DNA of 64,000 nt from Enterovirga rhinocerotis (GCF_004363955.1 NZ_SNZR01000011.1:1-64000), one strand, 5' to 3'. Counted from the first letter of the stretch, positions 25,838-35,703 are shown. Numbers and translations are program-made. Notes: generated by a model from the sequence alone, not told the origin.

Positions 25838-27046
25838 ATGACGGGGTCGCCACAGCGCCTGGACCGCGCCTCCGCGATCCTCCTTGCCAAGTTCGTCGCC
25901 CTAACCTTTCTCGGCTTCTTCGATCTGGGCCTGCCGCTCGGCACGCTCGCGCCGGATGTCCTGGCCATGGGCTTCGGCCCCGCCATGGTGCTGACGGTCA
26001 TCGGGATCCAGTCGCTCGTCACGATCGCCAGCCGGCACCGCGCCGGCACGTTCTGCGACCGCGCCGGCGCGCGCCGGACCATGCTCGCCGGCCTCTCCGC
26101 CGCGACGGTCGCCGCGCTGCTCTATCTGGCGGTCGAGTTGCGGCCGGTGAACGCGCCGGCGGCCCTGGTCGCCCTGCTGCTGGCCGCGCGAATTCTTCTG
26201 GGGCTGGCGGAAAGCTTGGTGCTGGTCGGCACCCTCGCGGGGGCGCTGGTCACGCTCGGGCCCGGGCGATCCTGGCAGGTGCTGGCCTTGCAGGGCGCCG
26301 CGATGCATCTCGGCCTGATCCTGGGCGTTCTGGCCGGCATGCGCATCGAGGACGGGCTCGGCCCTCTCGCCGTTCCGGCCGCCGTCGTGATCGTGCCCCT
26401 TCTCGCCATGGCCCTGGCAGCCGGCATCGCGGTGCCGGACAGGCCTCCGAGCGCGGCGAGGATCGCCATTCTCGACGTGCTCGGGCGGATCTCGCAACCC
26501 GGCATGATCCTCGCCCTGGCCACCGTGCCGGTGGCCGGCTCCGTTCTTCTCCTCATGCCATCCGTGGCGGCCGAGCACTGGCGGATGCCCTGGCCGGCCT
26601 TCGGTGCGCTCGTGCTCGGCTATCTGTGCGCCCGTGCGGGCGCTTGGCGCTGGCGCGGCCGCTCCGTCGGGGCGTCGCTGCTGCTGCTGTCCCTCGGCGC
26701 CGAACTCTGCGGGCAGATCCTTCTCCTGACCGCTGACGGTGCGGCTCTCCAACTGATCGGAGCCTTCGCGACGGGGCTCGGCTATTCGCTGGTCTTCCCG
26801 ATCCTTGGCATGGCCGTTCTGCAGCGCTTTCCCGCCGACCTCCATGGCCGCGCGATCGGCGGCTACTCGGCCTTTCAGGACCTCGCCATCGGCATTGCCC
26901 TGCCGGGGGCCGTCCTGTTGCTGGCCTGGCGCGACCCTGGCCATGTTTTCGGGGTTGGCGTTCTGGCGACAGCGGGCGCATGGGTGCTGGCCCTGTCATA
27001 CACTCGCCGCGATCTCACCATCGCGATCGGGGGCGGGACCGGTTGA
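25838..27046 (+). CDS. MFS transporter
   Basis: A 402-residue major facilitator with about 12 membrane segments. It has an MFS-like loop HRAGTFCDRAGARRTML between helices 2 and 3 and a long Ala/Leu-rich C-terminal half. Its ATG follows the GntP stop codon with no gap. The direction and substrate cannot be told from sequence; the RND pump genes downstream favour export. Confidence 0.8.
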   Translation: MTGSPQRLDRASAILLAKFVALTFLGFFDLGLPLGTLAPDVLAMGFGPAMVLTVIGIQSLVTIASRHRAGTFCDRAGARRTMLAGLSAATVAALLYLAVELRPVNAPAALVALLLAARILLGLAESLVLVGTLAGALVTLGPGRSWQVLALQGAAMHLGLILGVLAGMRIEDGLGPLAVPAAVVIVPLLAMALAAGIAVPDRPPSAARIAILDVLGRISQPGMILALATVPVAGSVLLLMPSVAAEHWRMPWPAFGALVLGYLCARAGAWRWRGRSVGASLLLLSLGAELCGQILLLTADGAALQLIGAFATGLGYSLVFPILGMAVLQRFPADLHGRAIGGYSAFQDLAIGIALPGAVLLLAWRDPGHVFGVGVLATAGAWVLALSYTRRDLTIAIGGGTG

Positions 27047-27117
27047 CGACGACGCATCCCGAGCGGGGAGCGCATAGCCGCGCCCCCGCTCGGCTGGGCG
27101 AGAGATGGGGACGTGTG

Positions 27118-28200
27118 ATGACGGTCAAGCTGCTGGCAAGCGCATGCGTTCTGGGAGCCGGCCTGCTGCTGGCGGGCTGCGGCTCGCAGGAGGAAGCGCA
27201 GTCTCCCGCGCCGCGGCCGGTTCGAGTCGTCACCGTCGAGAAGGCCAAGACAGGCCGGTCGGTCAGTTTCACCGGCCATGTCGAGGCTCAGGATCAGGCG
27301 TCCCTGGCTTTCCGCACCGGCGGCCGGATGATCGAACGGACGGTCAATGTGGGCGACCGGGTCCGGGCGGGGCAGGTGGTGGCGCGGCTCGACCCGCAGA
27401 ACGCGCTCGCCACGCTCCGGGCCGCGCGTGCCGCCCTTGCCGCGGCCGAGAGCCAGCTCGCGACGGCGACCAATACCTTCGAGCGGCAGGACCGGCTGCT
27501 CGCCAGCGGCTTCACCAGCCGTGCCAATCATGACGTCGCCCGCTCCGGGCTGCAGGCGGCGCGCTCGGCGGTGGACAATGCGGAGGCGCAGGTCAGGATC
27601 GCCGAGGACAATGCGAACCATACCGAGCTCGTGGTCGACGCCGCCGGCATGGTGACCGCGCGCGGCGCCGAGCCCGGAGAGGTGGTGCAGGCGGGTCAGA
27701 TGATCGTCCAGATCGCCCGCGAAGGGGGGCGGGACGCGGTCTTCGACGTGCCGGAGCAGATCCTGCGGGCCGCTCCGGCCAGCGCGGTCATCACCATCGC
27801 GCTCAGCGGGGATGCGGGCGTCACCGCGACGGGCCGCGTTCGGGAGGTCGCGCCGCAGGCCGATCCCGTCACGAGAACCTTCCGTGTGCGCGTCGGCCTC
27901 GACAATCCGCCGGATACGTTGCGGCTCGGCTCCACGGTGACCGGACAGGTGCGGCTGGACGGCATTGCGGCGATCGAGATCCCCGCCTCGGCCCTCACCG
28001 CGGCCAACGGCCAGCCGGCGGTCTGGGTGCTCGATCGCGAGACGAGCACGGTCTCGCTGCGGAATATCGAGGTGGAGAGCTTCAGCCAGGCCGCGGTCGC
28101 CGTGGCCAGCGGCCTGGCGGTCGGCGATGTCGTGGTTTCCGCCGGCGTGCAGGCGCTGCATCCAGGCCAGAAGGTCCGCCTGCTGGGGGCCGGGTCGTGA
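27118..28200 (+). CDS. Efflux RND transporter periplasmic adaptor (lipoprotein)
   Basis: A 360-residue membrane fusion protein. The lipobox LLLAGC places the lipidated Cys at residue 21. It is followed by the beta-barrel/lipoyl region (SVSFTGHVEAQDQASLAFRT, VGDRVRAGQVVARLDP), a coiled-coil hairpin rich in Ala, Gln and Arg (about residues 100-160), and a C-terminal beta domain. It links the RND pump to an outer-membrane channel, which is not encoded nearby. The start at 27118 is chosen for the lipoprotein signal. The stop codon overlaps the ATG of the pump gene by one base. Confidence 0.9.
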   Translation: MTVKLLASACVLGAGLLLAGCGSQEEAQSPAPRPVRVVTVEKAKTGRSVSFTGHVEAQDQASLAFRTGGRMIERTVNVGDRVRAGQVVARLDPQNALATLRAARAALAAAESQLATATNTFERQDRLLASGFTSRANHDVARSGLQAARSAVDNAEAQVRIAEDNANHTELVVDAAGMVTARGAEPGEVVQAGQMIVQIAREGGRDAVFDVPEQILRAAPASAVITIALSGDAGVTATGRVREVAPQADPVTRTFRVRVGLDNPPDTLRLGSTVTGQVRLDGIAAIEIPASALTAANGQPAVWVLDRETSTVSLRNIEVESFSQAAVAVASGLAVGDVVVSAGVQALHPGQKVRLLGAGS

Positions 28201-31200
28201 TGCGCTTCAATCTCTCCGAATGGGCGGTCCGCCAGCGCTCGCTGGTCATCTACCTCATGCTCGTGGTGATCGCCGCCGGGGCCTATGCCTATACGCGGCT
28301 CGGCCGCGCCGAGGATCCGTCCTTCATCATCAAGACCATGGTGATCCAGGCCGCATGGCCCGGCGCCAGCGTCGAGGACACGTTGCAGCAGGTCACCGAG
28401 CGGCTCGAGCGCACGCTGCAGGAGACGCCGCATCTCGACACCGTGCGCAGCTACACCCGCTCCGGAGTCACGACGATCTTCGTCAGCCTCAAGGGAGACG
28501 CCAGCGCCCGTCAGGTGACCGATACCTGGTATCATGTGCGCAAGAGTGTCGGAGACATGCGCCATACCCTGCCGCAGGGCGTGGTCGGCCCCGGCTTCAA
28601 CGACGAGTTCGGCGATACCTTCGGCCTGATCTACGGCTTCACCGCCGACGGTTTCACCCATCGCGAACTGCGCGACTATGTCGAAGGCGCGCGTTCCCGG
28701 CTTCTGAACGTCCCCGACGTCGCCAAGATCGAACTGCTGGGCGAGCAGAACGAACAGGTCTTCGTCGAGTTCTCGATGCAGGCTCTGGCGAGCCTCGGCA
28801 TCAACCGCGGCGTTCTGGTTGCGGCGCTCCGCGCCCAGAACGTGGTGCAACCCGCCGGCACGATCCAGACCGGGCAGGAGAAGCTCGCCATCCGGGTGAC
28901 CGGCTCCTTCGGTTCCGAGCAGGACATTGCGGGGCTCAACTTCGCGGTCGACGGACGCATGCTCCGGCTGTCCGACATCGCGACCGTGCGGCGTGGCCTC
29001 GTCGACCCGCCCGCCCCCCTTTTCCGGGTCAACGGCGAGCCCGCCATCGGCCTTGCCATCGCCATGCGCGAAGGCGGCGACATTCTCGCGCTCGGCCGCA
29101 ATGTCGACCGGGCGATGCGGGCGATCACCGCGGATCTGCCGGTCGGGATCGAGCCGCATCTCGTCGCCGACCAGGCGGTGACCGTGCGGACCGCCATCGC
29201 CGAATTCATGGTCTCGCTCTGGCAGGCCATCGCGATCATCCTCGTCGTCAGCTTCGTCGCGCTCGGCGTGCGCGCGGGGCTGATGGTGGCGCTCACCATT
29301 CCGCTCACCCTGGCCGGGGTGTTCGCCGTCATGTGGCTCGCCGGCATCGACATGCAGCGCATCTCGCTCGGCGCGCTGATCATCGCCCTGGCGCTGATGG
29401 TCGACGACGCCATGACCACGACGGATGCCACGCTCGGCCGCCTCGCGGCGGGCGAGTCGAAGGAAGTCGCCGCCGTCTACGCCTACAAGACCTATGCTTT
29501 CGCCATGCTCGCGGGCACGCTGGTGACGATCGCCGGATTCGTGCCGATCGGCTTCGCGGCGAGTTCGGCGGGCGAATACACCTTCACGCTGTTCGCAGTG
29601 GTGACGATTGCGCTGCTCGTCTCCTGGCTCGTCGCCGTCGTTTTCGCTCCGCTGGTCGGGCTCGTGGTGCTGAAGCCGCCCAAGACCCGCGGCGAGCCGG
29701 GGCGCGTGGTCAAGCTCTATTCCCGGTTCCTGTCCGCCGCGCTGACCGCGAGCTGGGCGACGGTGGCGGTCACGCTGGTGCTGTTCGTCGCCGCCGTCCT
29801 GGCCCTGCCGCTGATCCCGCGCCAGTTCTTTCCGTCTTCCGACCGCCCCGAGCTGATGGTGGATCTGCAACTGCCGCAGAACGCCTCGATTCATGCGACG
29901 GAGAGCGCCGTGCTCCGGCTGGATGCCGCCTTGAAGGGCGATCCGGACGTCGCGCGCTGGAGCGGCTATGTCGGGCGCGGCGCGATCCGCTTCTACCTGC
30001 CGCTCAACGCCCAACTCCCGAACGACTTCTTCGGCCAGGCCGTCGTCGTCGCCAAGGATGTCGCGGCGCGCGAGCGCCTGCGGGCGAAGCTCGCCAGAGT
30101 GTTGGCCGACGATTTCCCCGAAATCGTCAGCAGGGTCTCGCCGCTCGAACTCGGCCCGCCGGTGGGCTGGCCGGTCCAATACCGGGTGACGGGACCCGAG
30201 ACCGGGCAGGTGCGCGACATCGCCTTCAGGCTGGCGGAGGTCATCGCGGCGGATCCGCTGGTCAGGACCGTCAATTACGACTGGATCGAGCCGGCGCGCG
30301 AAATCCGCGTGCGTGTGGACCAGGACCAGGCCCGGCTGCTCGGCCTGTCCTCGGAGGCGATCGCCTCCGTGCTGAACACGGTCGTGACCGGCGCGCCGGT
30401 CACGCAGGTTCGCGACGGCATCCATCTGGTGAACGTCGTGCTGCGTGCCGCCGACGAGCAGCGCGTCTCGCTCGACACGCTGCGGACCCTGCAGGTCCCT
30501 CTGCCGAACGGCCGCAGCGTGCCGCTCAGCCAGTTCGCGGCCTTCGACTACGCGCAGACCTACCCCATGGTCTGGCGTCGCGGCCGCCTGCCGAGCCTCA
30601 CCGTGCAGTCCGACGTGACGGAGGGCACGCTGCCCGAGACCGTCGTCCAGCAACTCGCGCCCAAAATCGCGGCGCTGTCCGCCACGTTGCCGGAGGGCTA
30701 CCGCATCGAGGTCGGCGGGACGGTCGAGGAGGGAGCCTCGTCCCTCGCCTCCGTCATGGCGGTGGTGCCGGTCATGCTGCTGATCATGTTCACGGTGCTG
30801 ATGTTCCAGCTCCGGCGCTTCTCGCTGACCTTCCTGGTGCTCAGCGTCGCGCCGCTCGGGCTGATCGGCGTGGTGCTGGCGCTGCTGGTCTCCGGCCGGC
30901 CGCTGGGCTTCGTCGCCATCCTCGGCGTGCTGGCGCTGCTCGGCATGATCATCAAGAACGCGGTCATCCTGATCGGGCAGATCGAGGCGGAGCGGGCGGC
31001 GGGCAAGAGCGCGCGCGAGGCGGTGCTGAGCGCATCCTGCGCCCGCTTCACGCCCATCATGCTCACCGCCGTCTCGACGGTGCTGGGCATGATCCCGATC
31101 GCGCCGACCGTGTTCTGGGGGCCGATGGCGTTCGCGATCATGGGCGGGTTGCTGGTCGCGACGCTGTTGACGCTCGTCTTCCTGCCGACGCTCTACCTCC

Positions 31201-31235
31201 TGACGATGGGCGAGAGGGGCAAGGCTCCGGCGTAA
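28200..31235 (+). CDS. Efflux RND transporter permease subunit
   Basis: A 1011-residue inner-membrane RND pump of the AcrB/hydrophobe-amphiphile efflux superfamily, full length. It shows the N-terminal helix, a large periplasmic domain with GRAEDPSFIIKTMVIQAAWP, the TM4 proton-relay LALMVDDAM with paired Asp, and the second half repeat ending in LVFLPTLYLL. It is coupled to the adaptor gene by TGATG. A tripartite pump also needs a TolC-like channel from elsewhere in the genome. A GTG three bases upstream is an alternative start. Confidence 0.92.
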   Translation: MRFNLSEWAVRQRSLVIYLMLVVIAAGAYAYTRLGRAEDPSFIIKTMVIQAAWPGASVEDTLQQVTERLERTLQETPHLDTVRSYTRSGVTTIFVSLKGDASARQVTDTWYHVRKSVGDMRHTLPQGVVGPGFNDEFGDTFGLIYGFTADGFTHRELRDYVEGARSRLLNVPDVAKIELLGEQNEQVFVEFSMQALASLGINRGVLVAALRAQNVVQPAGTIQTGQEKLAIRVTGSFGSEQDIAGLNFAVDGRMLRLSDIATVRRGLVDPPAPLFRVNGEPAIGLAIAMREGGDILALGRNVDRAMRAITADLPVGIEPHLVADQAVTVRTAIAEFMVSLWQAIAIILVVSFVALGVRAGLMVALTIPLTLAGVFAVMWLAGIDMQRISLGALIIALALMVDDAMTTTDATLGRLAAGESKEVAAVYAYKTYAFAMLAGTLVTIAGFVPIGFAASSAGEYTFTLFAVVTIALLVSWLVAVVFAPLVGLVVLKPPKTRGEPGRVVKLYSRFLSAALTASWATVAVTLVLFVAAVLALPLIPRQFFPSSDRPELMVDLQLPQNASIHATESAVLRLDAALKGDPDVARWSGYVGRGAIRFYLPLNAQLPNDFFGQAVVVAKDVAARERLRAKLARVLADDFPEIVSRVSPLELGPPVGWPVQYRVTGPETGQVRDIAFRLAEVIAADPLVRTVNYDWIEPAREIRVRVDQDQARLLGLSSEAIASVLNTVVTGAPVTQVRDGIHLVNVVLRAADEQRVSLDTLRTLQVPLPNGRSVPLSQFAAFDYAQTYPMVWRRGRLPSLTVQSDVTEGTLPETVVQQLAPKIAALSATLPEGYRIEVGGTVEEGASSLASVMAVVPVMLLIMFTVLMFQLRRFSLTFLVLSVAPLGLIGVVLALLVSGRPLGFVAILGVLALLGMIIKNAVILIGQIEAERAAGKSAREAVLSASCARFTPIMLTAVSTVLGMIPIAPTVFWGPMAFAIMGGLLVATLLTLVFLPTLYLLTMGERGKAPA

Positions 31236-31374
31236 GGGGCGCGGCCTCTCTCGCGTGCAAGCCGGGCGATCTGCGAAATCTGGCTGAAGGTTCGCCGGCC
31301 GGCCGGACGGGCGACTCGACTTCTCGGACGGCTGCGCCACACTGCGCCCGGCAGTCCCACCAGGCGGCAATGCG

Positions 31375-32091
31375 ATGGCCCGATCCAAGTGGTCCCTTTC
31401 GTCGGCAGCGGCGCTCTGGCTGCTTTGCGGCTGCGCGGCGCTCGCGCAGCCGGTGCCCTTCGCCGGCACGAAGGATGAGCCGCCGAATGTCGGAGACGCG
31501 AAACGGGCGGCCACCGAGTATTACCAGTCGGGCCGCTATCAGACGGCATTGGCCGGCGTTGCCGCCGAGGCGCAGGCCTGGATCGGCGAGCGCGCTCGCC
31601 AGGTCGACCGGCCGGCCGTCGTCTTCGACATCGACGACACCGCGCTCTCGAACTGGGAGGTCATTCAGGCCGACGATTTCGGGCGGGTATTCGGCGGACC
31701 TTGCGAGAAGCTTCCGGAAGGTCCTTGCGGCTGGGTAAGCTGGGATCTGTTGGCGCGCAGCCCCGCCATACCGGCAACGCTGAGCCTCTATCGCTTCGCC
31801 CGAACGCAGGGCGCAGCCGTCTTCTTCATCACCGGCCGAGACGAGACGCAGCGGGCAGCGACCGAACGCAATCTCAAGGCGGCCGGATATGACGATTACG
31901 TCAGGCTCGACATGGTCCCCGTCGGCGCTCACTTCCCCAAGGCCGCAGCCTACAAGGCCCCGCTCCGCGCCGCGATCGAGGCGGCCGGGTATCGCATCAT
32001 CGCCAATGTAGGGGATCAGCCGTCCGACCTCGAGGGTGGGCATGCCGAGCGCGCATTCCTCCTGCCGAACCCCTTCTACCGCATCCCTTGA
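31375..32091 (+). CDS. HAD superfamily acid phosphatase (class B/IIIB type)
   Basis: A 238-residue secreted or membrane-anchored HAD phosphatase. A hydrophobic signal (LWLLCGCAALAQ, about residues 13-25) includes a possible lipobox. The catalytic motif I is VVFDIDDTALSNWE, motif II lies near FFITGRDE, and motif IV is IANVGDQPSDLEGG. Members dephosphorylate nucleotides or small phosphoesters in the periplasm. It stands alone, 139 bases after the RND gene. An IS5-type transposase relic begins 12 bases after its stop codon. Confidence 0.85.
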   Translation: MARSKWSLSSAAALWLLCGCAALAQPVPFAGTKDEPPNVGDAKRAATEYYQSGRYQTALAGVAAEAQAWIGERARQVDRPAVVFDIDDTALSNWEVIQADDFGRVFGGPCEKLPEGPCGWVSWDLLARSPAIPATLSLYRFARTQGAAVFFITGRDETQRAATERNLKAAGYDDYVRLDMVPVGAHFPKAAAYKAPLRAAIEAAGYRIIANVGDQPSDLEGGHAERAFLLPNPFYRIP

Positions 32092-32103
32092 GCGCAAGCC
32101 CTC

Positions 32104-32180
32104 GGGGCCGCCGTGAGCCAACGGGAAGAACGGCGACATCCGCGCCATCTGACGCTCGCTCAGCAGAAACAATCCCAGTC
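32104..32180 (-). pseudogene. IS5-family transposase N-terminal relic
   Basis: The minus strand reads LFLLSERQMARMSPFFPLAH followed by GGP, the characteristic N-terminus of IS5-group transposases. Only about 25 residues survive before the acid phosphatase end. The rest of the gap to 32383 holds nothing identifiable beyond probable IS flank. Confidence 0.6.
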
Positions 32181-32383
32181 CAAAATCGAGTTGCAACTGA
32201 CCGACGCATTCGACGGGCTGACCCGCATCCTTCCCGTGCGCGGCGTGCAAACCCTTCGATCGTTGCGGGGCGAAGGGCGCTGTGGCCGGGGCTTTCGAGC
32301 AAGGCTTGCGCCCGTCGGGCACAGGGGGCGTCGTGCTTACGGGCGTCCTGCGTCCTTAACCCGTCTGCTACAGCGACACGTCA

Positions 32384-33892
32384 TCACCTCTGCCCGCCGC
32401 GGAACACCATGAAGCTGGCTGCTGCGAGCAGCCAGACACTGATGCCGCCGTAAAGCATAACCCCGCCGAATCCGTCTGCGAGGGCTTGATGAACGATGGC
32501 ATCTGGAACGCCTTGGCCGGATGAGACCATCGTTCCGGCGGCGATTTTTTCCGCGAGCGCACGGAGGGCCGACGCGTCCGTGCCGAATGGCAGGCTTGCC
32601 TTGAGTGAAGACAGCACGCCTTCGACCAGGATGAACCCCATGATCGGGATGTTGACGGCGAGCGAGATCATGCGCGCGCTCATGTCGATTCCCGACGCCA
32701 TGCCGGAGCGCGCGGGTGGCACGGCGCCGGTCGTCGTATTGGTCACCGGCGTGTTGGTCAGCCCCAGCCCGACCCCTGCCAGAACGCAGCCCGGCAGCAT
32801 AGTCAGCCAGTTTGCATTTTCGGCGCCGCTGCCAAGCTTCATCAGGATGAAGCCGAGCCCGATGACGGACAGCCCGGCCGGAATGACGAGGCGGGGCTGA
32901 TAGCGCAGCAGCAGACGCTCGGCCAGCGGCGGCACGACCAGCGCCGGCAGCGTGTAGGCGAGCAGGCCCATGCCCGCCGCGACGCTGTCATAGCCGAGGC
33001 CTGCCTGGAACCAGATCGGCAGATAGATCATGAACGGCCAGAAGCTGATGTTCATTGCCGCCGAGCCGATGACCGCCCCGGAAAAGGCGCGGATGCGGAA
33101 CACCGAGAAATCGACCATCGGCCTGAAAGTGAGTTGTTCCGCAATGAGAAAGGCGACGAAGCTCGCAACCGCCACGCCTAGGATCGAAAGCGCCATCGGA
33201 CTGGAGAAACCGAGAGCGGGTCCTTGAGTGATGAAGAAGGCCAGACAGAACACTGCGATCGACAGCGTGGCGATGCCGGCAAGATCGAGACGGGTCGCCT
33301 CCGGGTCACGCGATTCCCGCACGCCGCCGGCCGCCAGCAGCACCGTCACGATGCTGAGTCCCGCATGGACAAGGAACACCCACTCCCAGTTCCACAGCGC
33401 GACGATGGCGCCGCCGATGAGCGGACCGAAGCCCAGACCCACACCGGAGATGATGCCCCACCAGCCGAACGCCATGCCTCGCTCGCGGGCGGTGCGGAAC
33501 TGGTGCGACAGGATGGCGATCTGGCACACCAGCATCGCCCCGCCGCTCAGGCCCTGAATGAAGCGTGCGCCGATCAGCACGGGCACACTTGTCGTGAGCC
33601 CACAGGCCAGAGATGCCGCTCCGAAGGCGGCGATGCTGGCGATGAATACGCATTTGCGCCCGAAGCGGTCAGCCAGGGCTCCCGTCGCCATCAGCACCAC
33701 CGTGACGCCGATCGTGTAGGCGTTCATGATCCACTGAAGCTGCCGGAAATTCGCGTGCAGCACGTGTTCCAGCGTCGGCAGGATCGCCGGCACGCTGGAA
33801 ATCTCCAGCCCGAACATCAGCGCGGACAGGCAAACGGCGGCGAGCGCGACGGCGCTTCTGCTGCCGGTGGCGACGGATGCGGCAAGGGTCAT
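32384..33892 (-). CDS. MFS transporter, DHA2 (EmrB/QacA-type) efflux pump
   Basis: A drug:H+ antiporter of about 502 residues and 14 membrane segments. Motif A appears as GALADRFGRKCVFI, and motif C lies in the GGIISGVGLGFGPLIGG-type region (reads WGIISGVGLGFGPLIGG). The start is uncertain: 33892 has AAAGG 8 bases upstream, while in-frame ATGs at 33949, 33967 and 34093 have no better site. The gene lies about 110 bases from the first copy of a 51-bp repeat that also precedes the LysR gene at 35758, so that LysR may control it. Confidence 0.88.
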   Translation of the reverse strand: MTLAASVATGSRSAVALAAVCLSALMFGLEISSVPAILPTLEHVLHANFRQLQWIMNAYTIGVTVVLMATGALADRFGRKCVFIASIAAFGAASLACGLTTSVPVLIGARFIQGLSGGAMLVCQIAILSHQFRTARERGMAFGWWGIISGVGLGFGPLIGGAIVALWNWEWVFLVHAGLSIVTVLLAAGGVRESRDPEATRLDLAGIATLSIAVFCLAFFITQGPALGFSSPMALSILGVAVASFVAFLIAEQLTFRPMVDFSVFRIRAFSGAVIGSAAMNISFWPFMIYLPIWFQAGLGYDSVAAGMGLLAYTLPALVVPPLAERLLLRYQPRLVIPAGLSVIGLGFILMKLGSGAENANWLTMLPGCVLAGVGLGLTNTPVTNTTTGAVPPARSGMASGIDMSARMISLAVNIPIMGFILVEGVLSSLKASLPFGTDASALRALAEKIAAGTMVSSGQGVPDAIVHQALADGFGGVMLYGGISVWLLAAASFMVFRGGQR

Positions 33893-34002
33893 TGTCCGGC
33901 CTTTCGGCATCGGAGCCGCAACGGCGGACCCCATCACGACAGGGGCCATTTCCGCTTCGGTCCGCATGCTGCGTAAGGGCGGCAAACTACCGATGCTTCG
34001 AT

Positions 34003-34053
34003 CATAACTGAATTGGATGATCGAACATTTCAGAGACAACAATTCTAGATCAT
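34003..34053 (+). repeat. 51-bp imperfect direct repeat, copy A (promoter-like)
   Basis: Aligned without gaps to 35704-35754 it matches at about 36 of 51 positions. The best conserved parts are CATAA-TGAAT, ATGAT and CAATTCT-GATC. It lies upstream of the DHA2 pump and probably contains a LysR binding site. Confidence 0.6.
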
Positions 34054-34092
34054 ACGACAGCCGAGGCGACCATGACATGCACTCAGGGGCCA

Positions 34093-34596
34093 TCAGTTCC
34101 AGGCGTCGTCAGCGCTCGAAACGCGAAGCTTCGAGGCCAAGGCATTCAGCGCGATCCGATGAACGACTTCCACGGGCGCGGTGCAGAGATCACCGATGAC
34201 CTGCACGTGAAATCGATTGGCCAGGCCCGACAAGGCGGTGAAAACGACGCAGTTCTGGGTCATCATGCCAAAGATCAGCAGCTCGCTGGTTCCGGCGAGA
34301 TGATCGGCGAGATCGGTATCCTGAAAGGCGTCCGCATGGGCCTTGCTCACGATAGGGGCGTCGCCGGCTGCGTCGGAGATGGCCGGGCGCAGTGCCGCAC
34401 CGGGACTGCCGGCGACAAACAGGCCGGTGGCCGCCGCCGATACATGGCGTACCAGAATGATCCTGTCGCCGCTCGCCCGGGCCTTGCCGATGGCGGCAAC
34501 GATCCGCGCTTCGGTCTCCTCGGCCCGCCAAAGCGGTAGCGCGCCGCCGGGGAAGTACTCGTTCTGGATGTCGATCACGAGAAGGGTGCGGGTCAT
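34093..34596 (-). CDS. Cysteine hydrolase, isochorismatase-like
   Basis: A 167-residue isochorismatase-fold hydrolase. The catalytic Asp lies in LLVIDIQNEYFPGGA, and the nucleophile Cys in GMMTQNCVVFTAL at about residue 118; the Lys of the triad is likely in VSKAHADAF. Members hydrolyse amides, nicotinamide or isochorismate. It is divergent from the GlxA-type regulator (92-base gap), an arrangement often seen for hydrolases controlled by that regulator. It is shorter than most family members but retains the core. Confidence 0.85.
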   Translation of the reverse strand: MTRTLLVIDIQNEYFPGGALPLWRAEETEARIVAAIGKARASGDRIILVRHVSAAATGLFVAGSPGAALRPAISDAAGDAPIVSKAHADAFQDTDLADHLAGTSELLIFGMMTQNCVVFTALSGLANRFHVQVIGDLCTAPVEVVHRIALNALASKLRVSSADDAWN

Positions 34597-34688
34597 GACG
34601 AGGCTCCTTTGGCGTTGCCTCTCTCACTACGGTTGGGAGCAGTCACTCGTCAGTGGCCCGATGGACATTGTTCGTATAGATCGGGCCA

Positions 34689-35624
34689 ATGCGCCTTGCC
34701 GTTCTCGCCTATGAGGGCATCAGCCCGTTCATGCTGTCCACGCCGCTTGCTGTGTTCGGGGAGCCCTTTATCGCGAGCGAGCATCAGATCGATGTGTGCT
34801 CGAGCGTGTCCCGGTTCGCCGCCAGTGGCGGCCTGACGATCGAAACATCGCGTCCGCTCGAGGCCGCCCGTGACGCAGACATCCTCATTCTTCCCGGATG
34901 GCGGAATGTCGACGAGCCGGTCTCCGCCGACATAATGGACGAACTTCGAGCGGCGCAGATGCGCGGCGCGATCGTCGTCGGTCTTTGCCTAGGCGCGTTC
35001 GGCCTTGCGGAGGCCGGTTTGCTCGATGGACGGCGTGCGACGACGCATTGGGCACGCGCCGGTACGTTTGCGGAGCGGTATCCAAAGGTTACGGTCGATG
35101 CGGGCGCGCTCTTCATCGACGAGGGACAGGTGCTGACCTCGGCCGGAATCGCATCGGGACTCGATTGCTGCCTGCATCTGCTGGCCCGGATTTCCGGGAT
35201 CGGCGAAGCCAATCGCGTTGCGCGCCATCTCGTCGTGGCACCTCAGCGGATGGGTGGGCAACCACAATTGATCGACAGACCAGCCATCGGCGCATCGGCT
35301 GATCGCCGCGTGACGGAGATGCTGGAAGCGCTGCGCACAAACCCGTTCTCGACGCCGGCACTGGACGATCTGGCGGAACGCGCTGGCATGAGCCGCCGCA
35401 CTCTCACGCGCCATATCCGCTCACGCACCGGAGGGAGCCTCGGAGAATGGCTGAAGCGCGCGCGGCTCGCCCGGGCACAGGAACTTCTTGTCGCGGGAGC
35501 GCGCGGTCTCGATGATGTGGCCGTCCGTTGCGGCTTCCCAGATTCTCATGCGCTGCGAAGCGCTTTCCGGGCAGAGCTCGGGGTAACACCGACACGATGG
35601 CTGGCGCGGCAACGGGTGCCTTAG
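34689..35624 (+). CDS. GlxA family transcriptional regulator (DJ-1/PfpI plus AraC HTH)
   Basis: A 311-residue two-domain regulator. Residues 1 to about 170 form a DJ-1/PfpI-like domain with the elbow VGLCLGAFGLAEAG. Residues about 215-311 carry two helix-turn-helix motifs of the AraC family (LDDLAERAGMSRRTLTRHI and LDDVAVRCGFPDSHALRSAF). Such proteins sense small metabolites and activate adjacent genes, here probably the divergent cysteine hydrolase. The pair sits between the two copies of a direct repeat. Confidence 0.9.
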   Translation: MRLAVLAYEGISPFMLSTPLAVFGEPFIASEHQIDVCSSVSRFAASGGLTIETSRPLEAARDADILILPGWRNVDEPVSADIMDELRAAQMRGAIVVGLCLGAFGLAEAGLLDGRRATTHWARAGTFAERYPKVTVDAGALFIDEGQVLTSAGIASGLDCCLHLLARISGIGEANRVARHLVVAPQRMGGQPQLIDRPAIGASADRRVTEMLEALRTNPFSTPALDDLAERAGMSRRTLTRHIRSRTGGSLGEWLKRARLARAQELLVAGARGLDDVAVRCGFPDSHALRSAFRAELGVTPTRWLARQRVP

Positions 35625-35703
35625 GGATCGATCAGTTGGCACCGCGGGTCGATCTCGCGCGACAGGCTTCTCAGTAATCGGTCGCCGTGTGGCAGAATTT
35701 GAC

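Noticed and set aside
24344-26944. Long minus-strand frames opposite the GntP and MFS genes.
   Set aside because: Low-complexity Arg/Glu/Gly/Gln-rich translations typical of antisense shadows. The plus-strand frames are clear membrane proteins.
27696-31514. A very long open frame on the minus strand (about 1270 codons) opposite the RND adaptor and pump.
   Set aside because: It mirrors the codon periodicity of the GC-rich pump genes, is rich in His, Arg, Asp and Gln, and shows no domain motif. The plus-strand RND genes have full family structure.
32113-32412. A small plus-strand gene of 99 codons after the acid phosphatase.
   Set aside because: It runs antisense to the IS5-type relic, has an Arg-rich composition, no motif and overlaps the end of the MFS gene.
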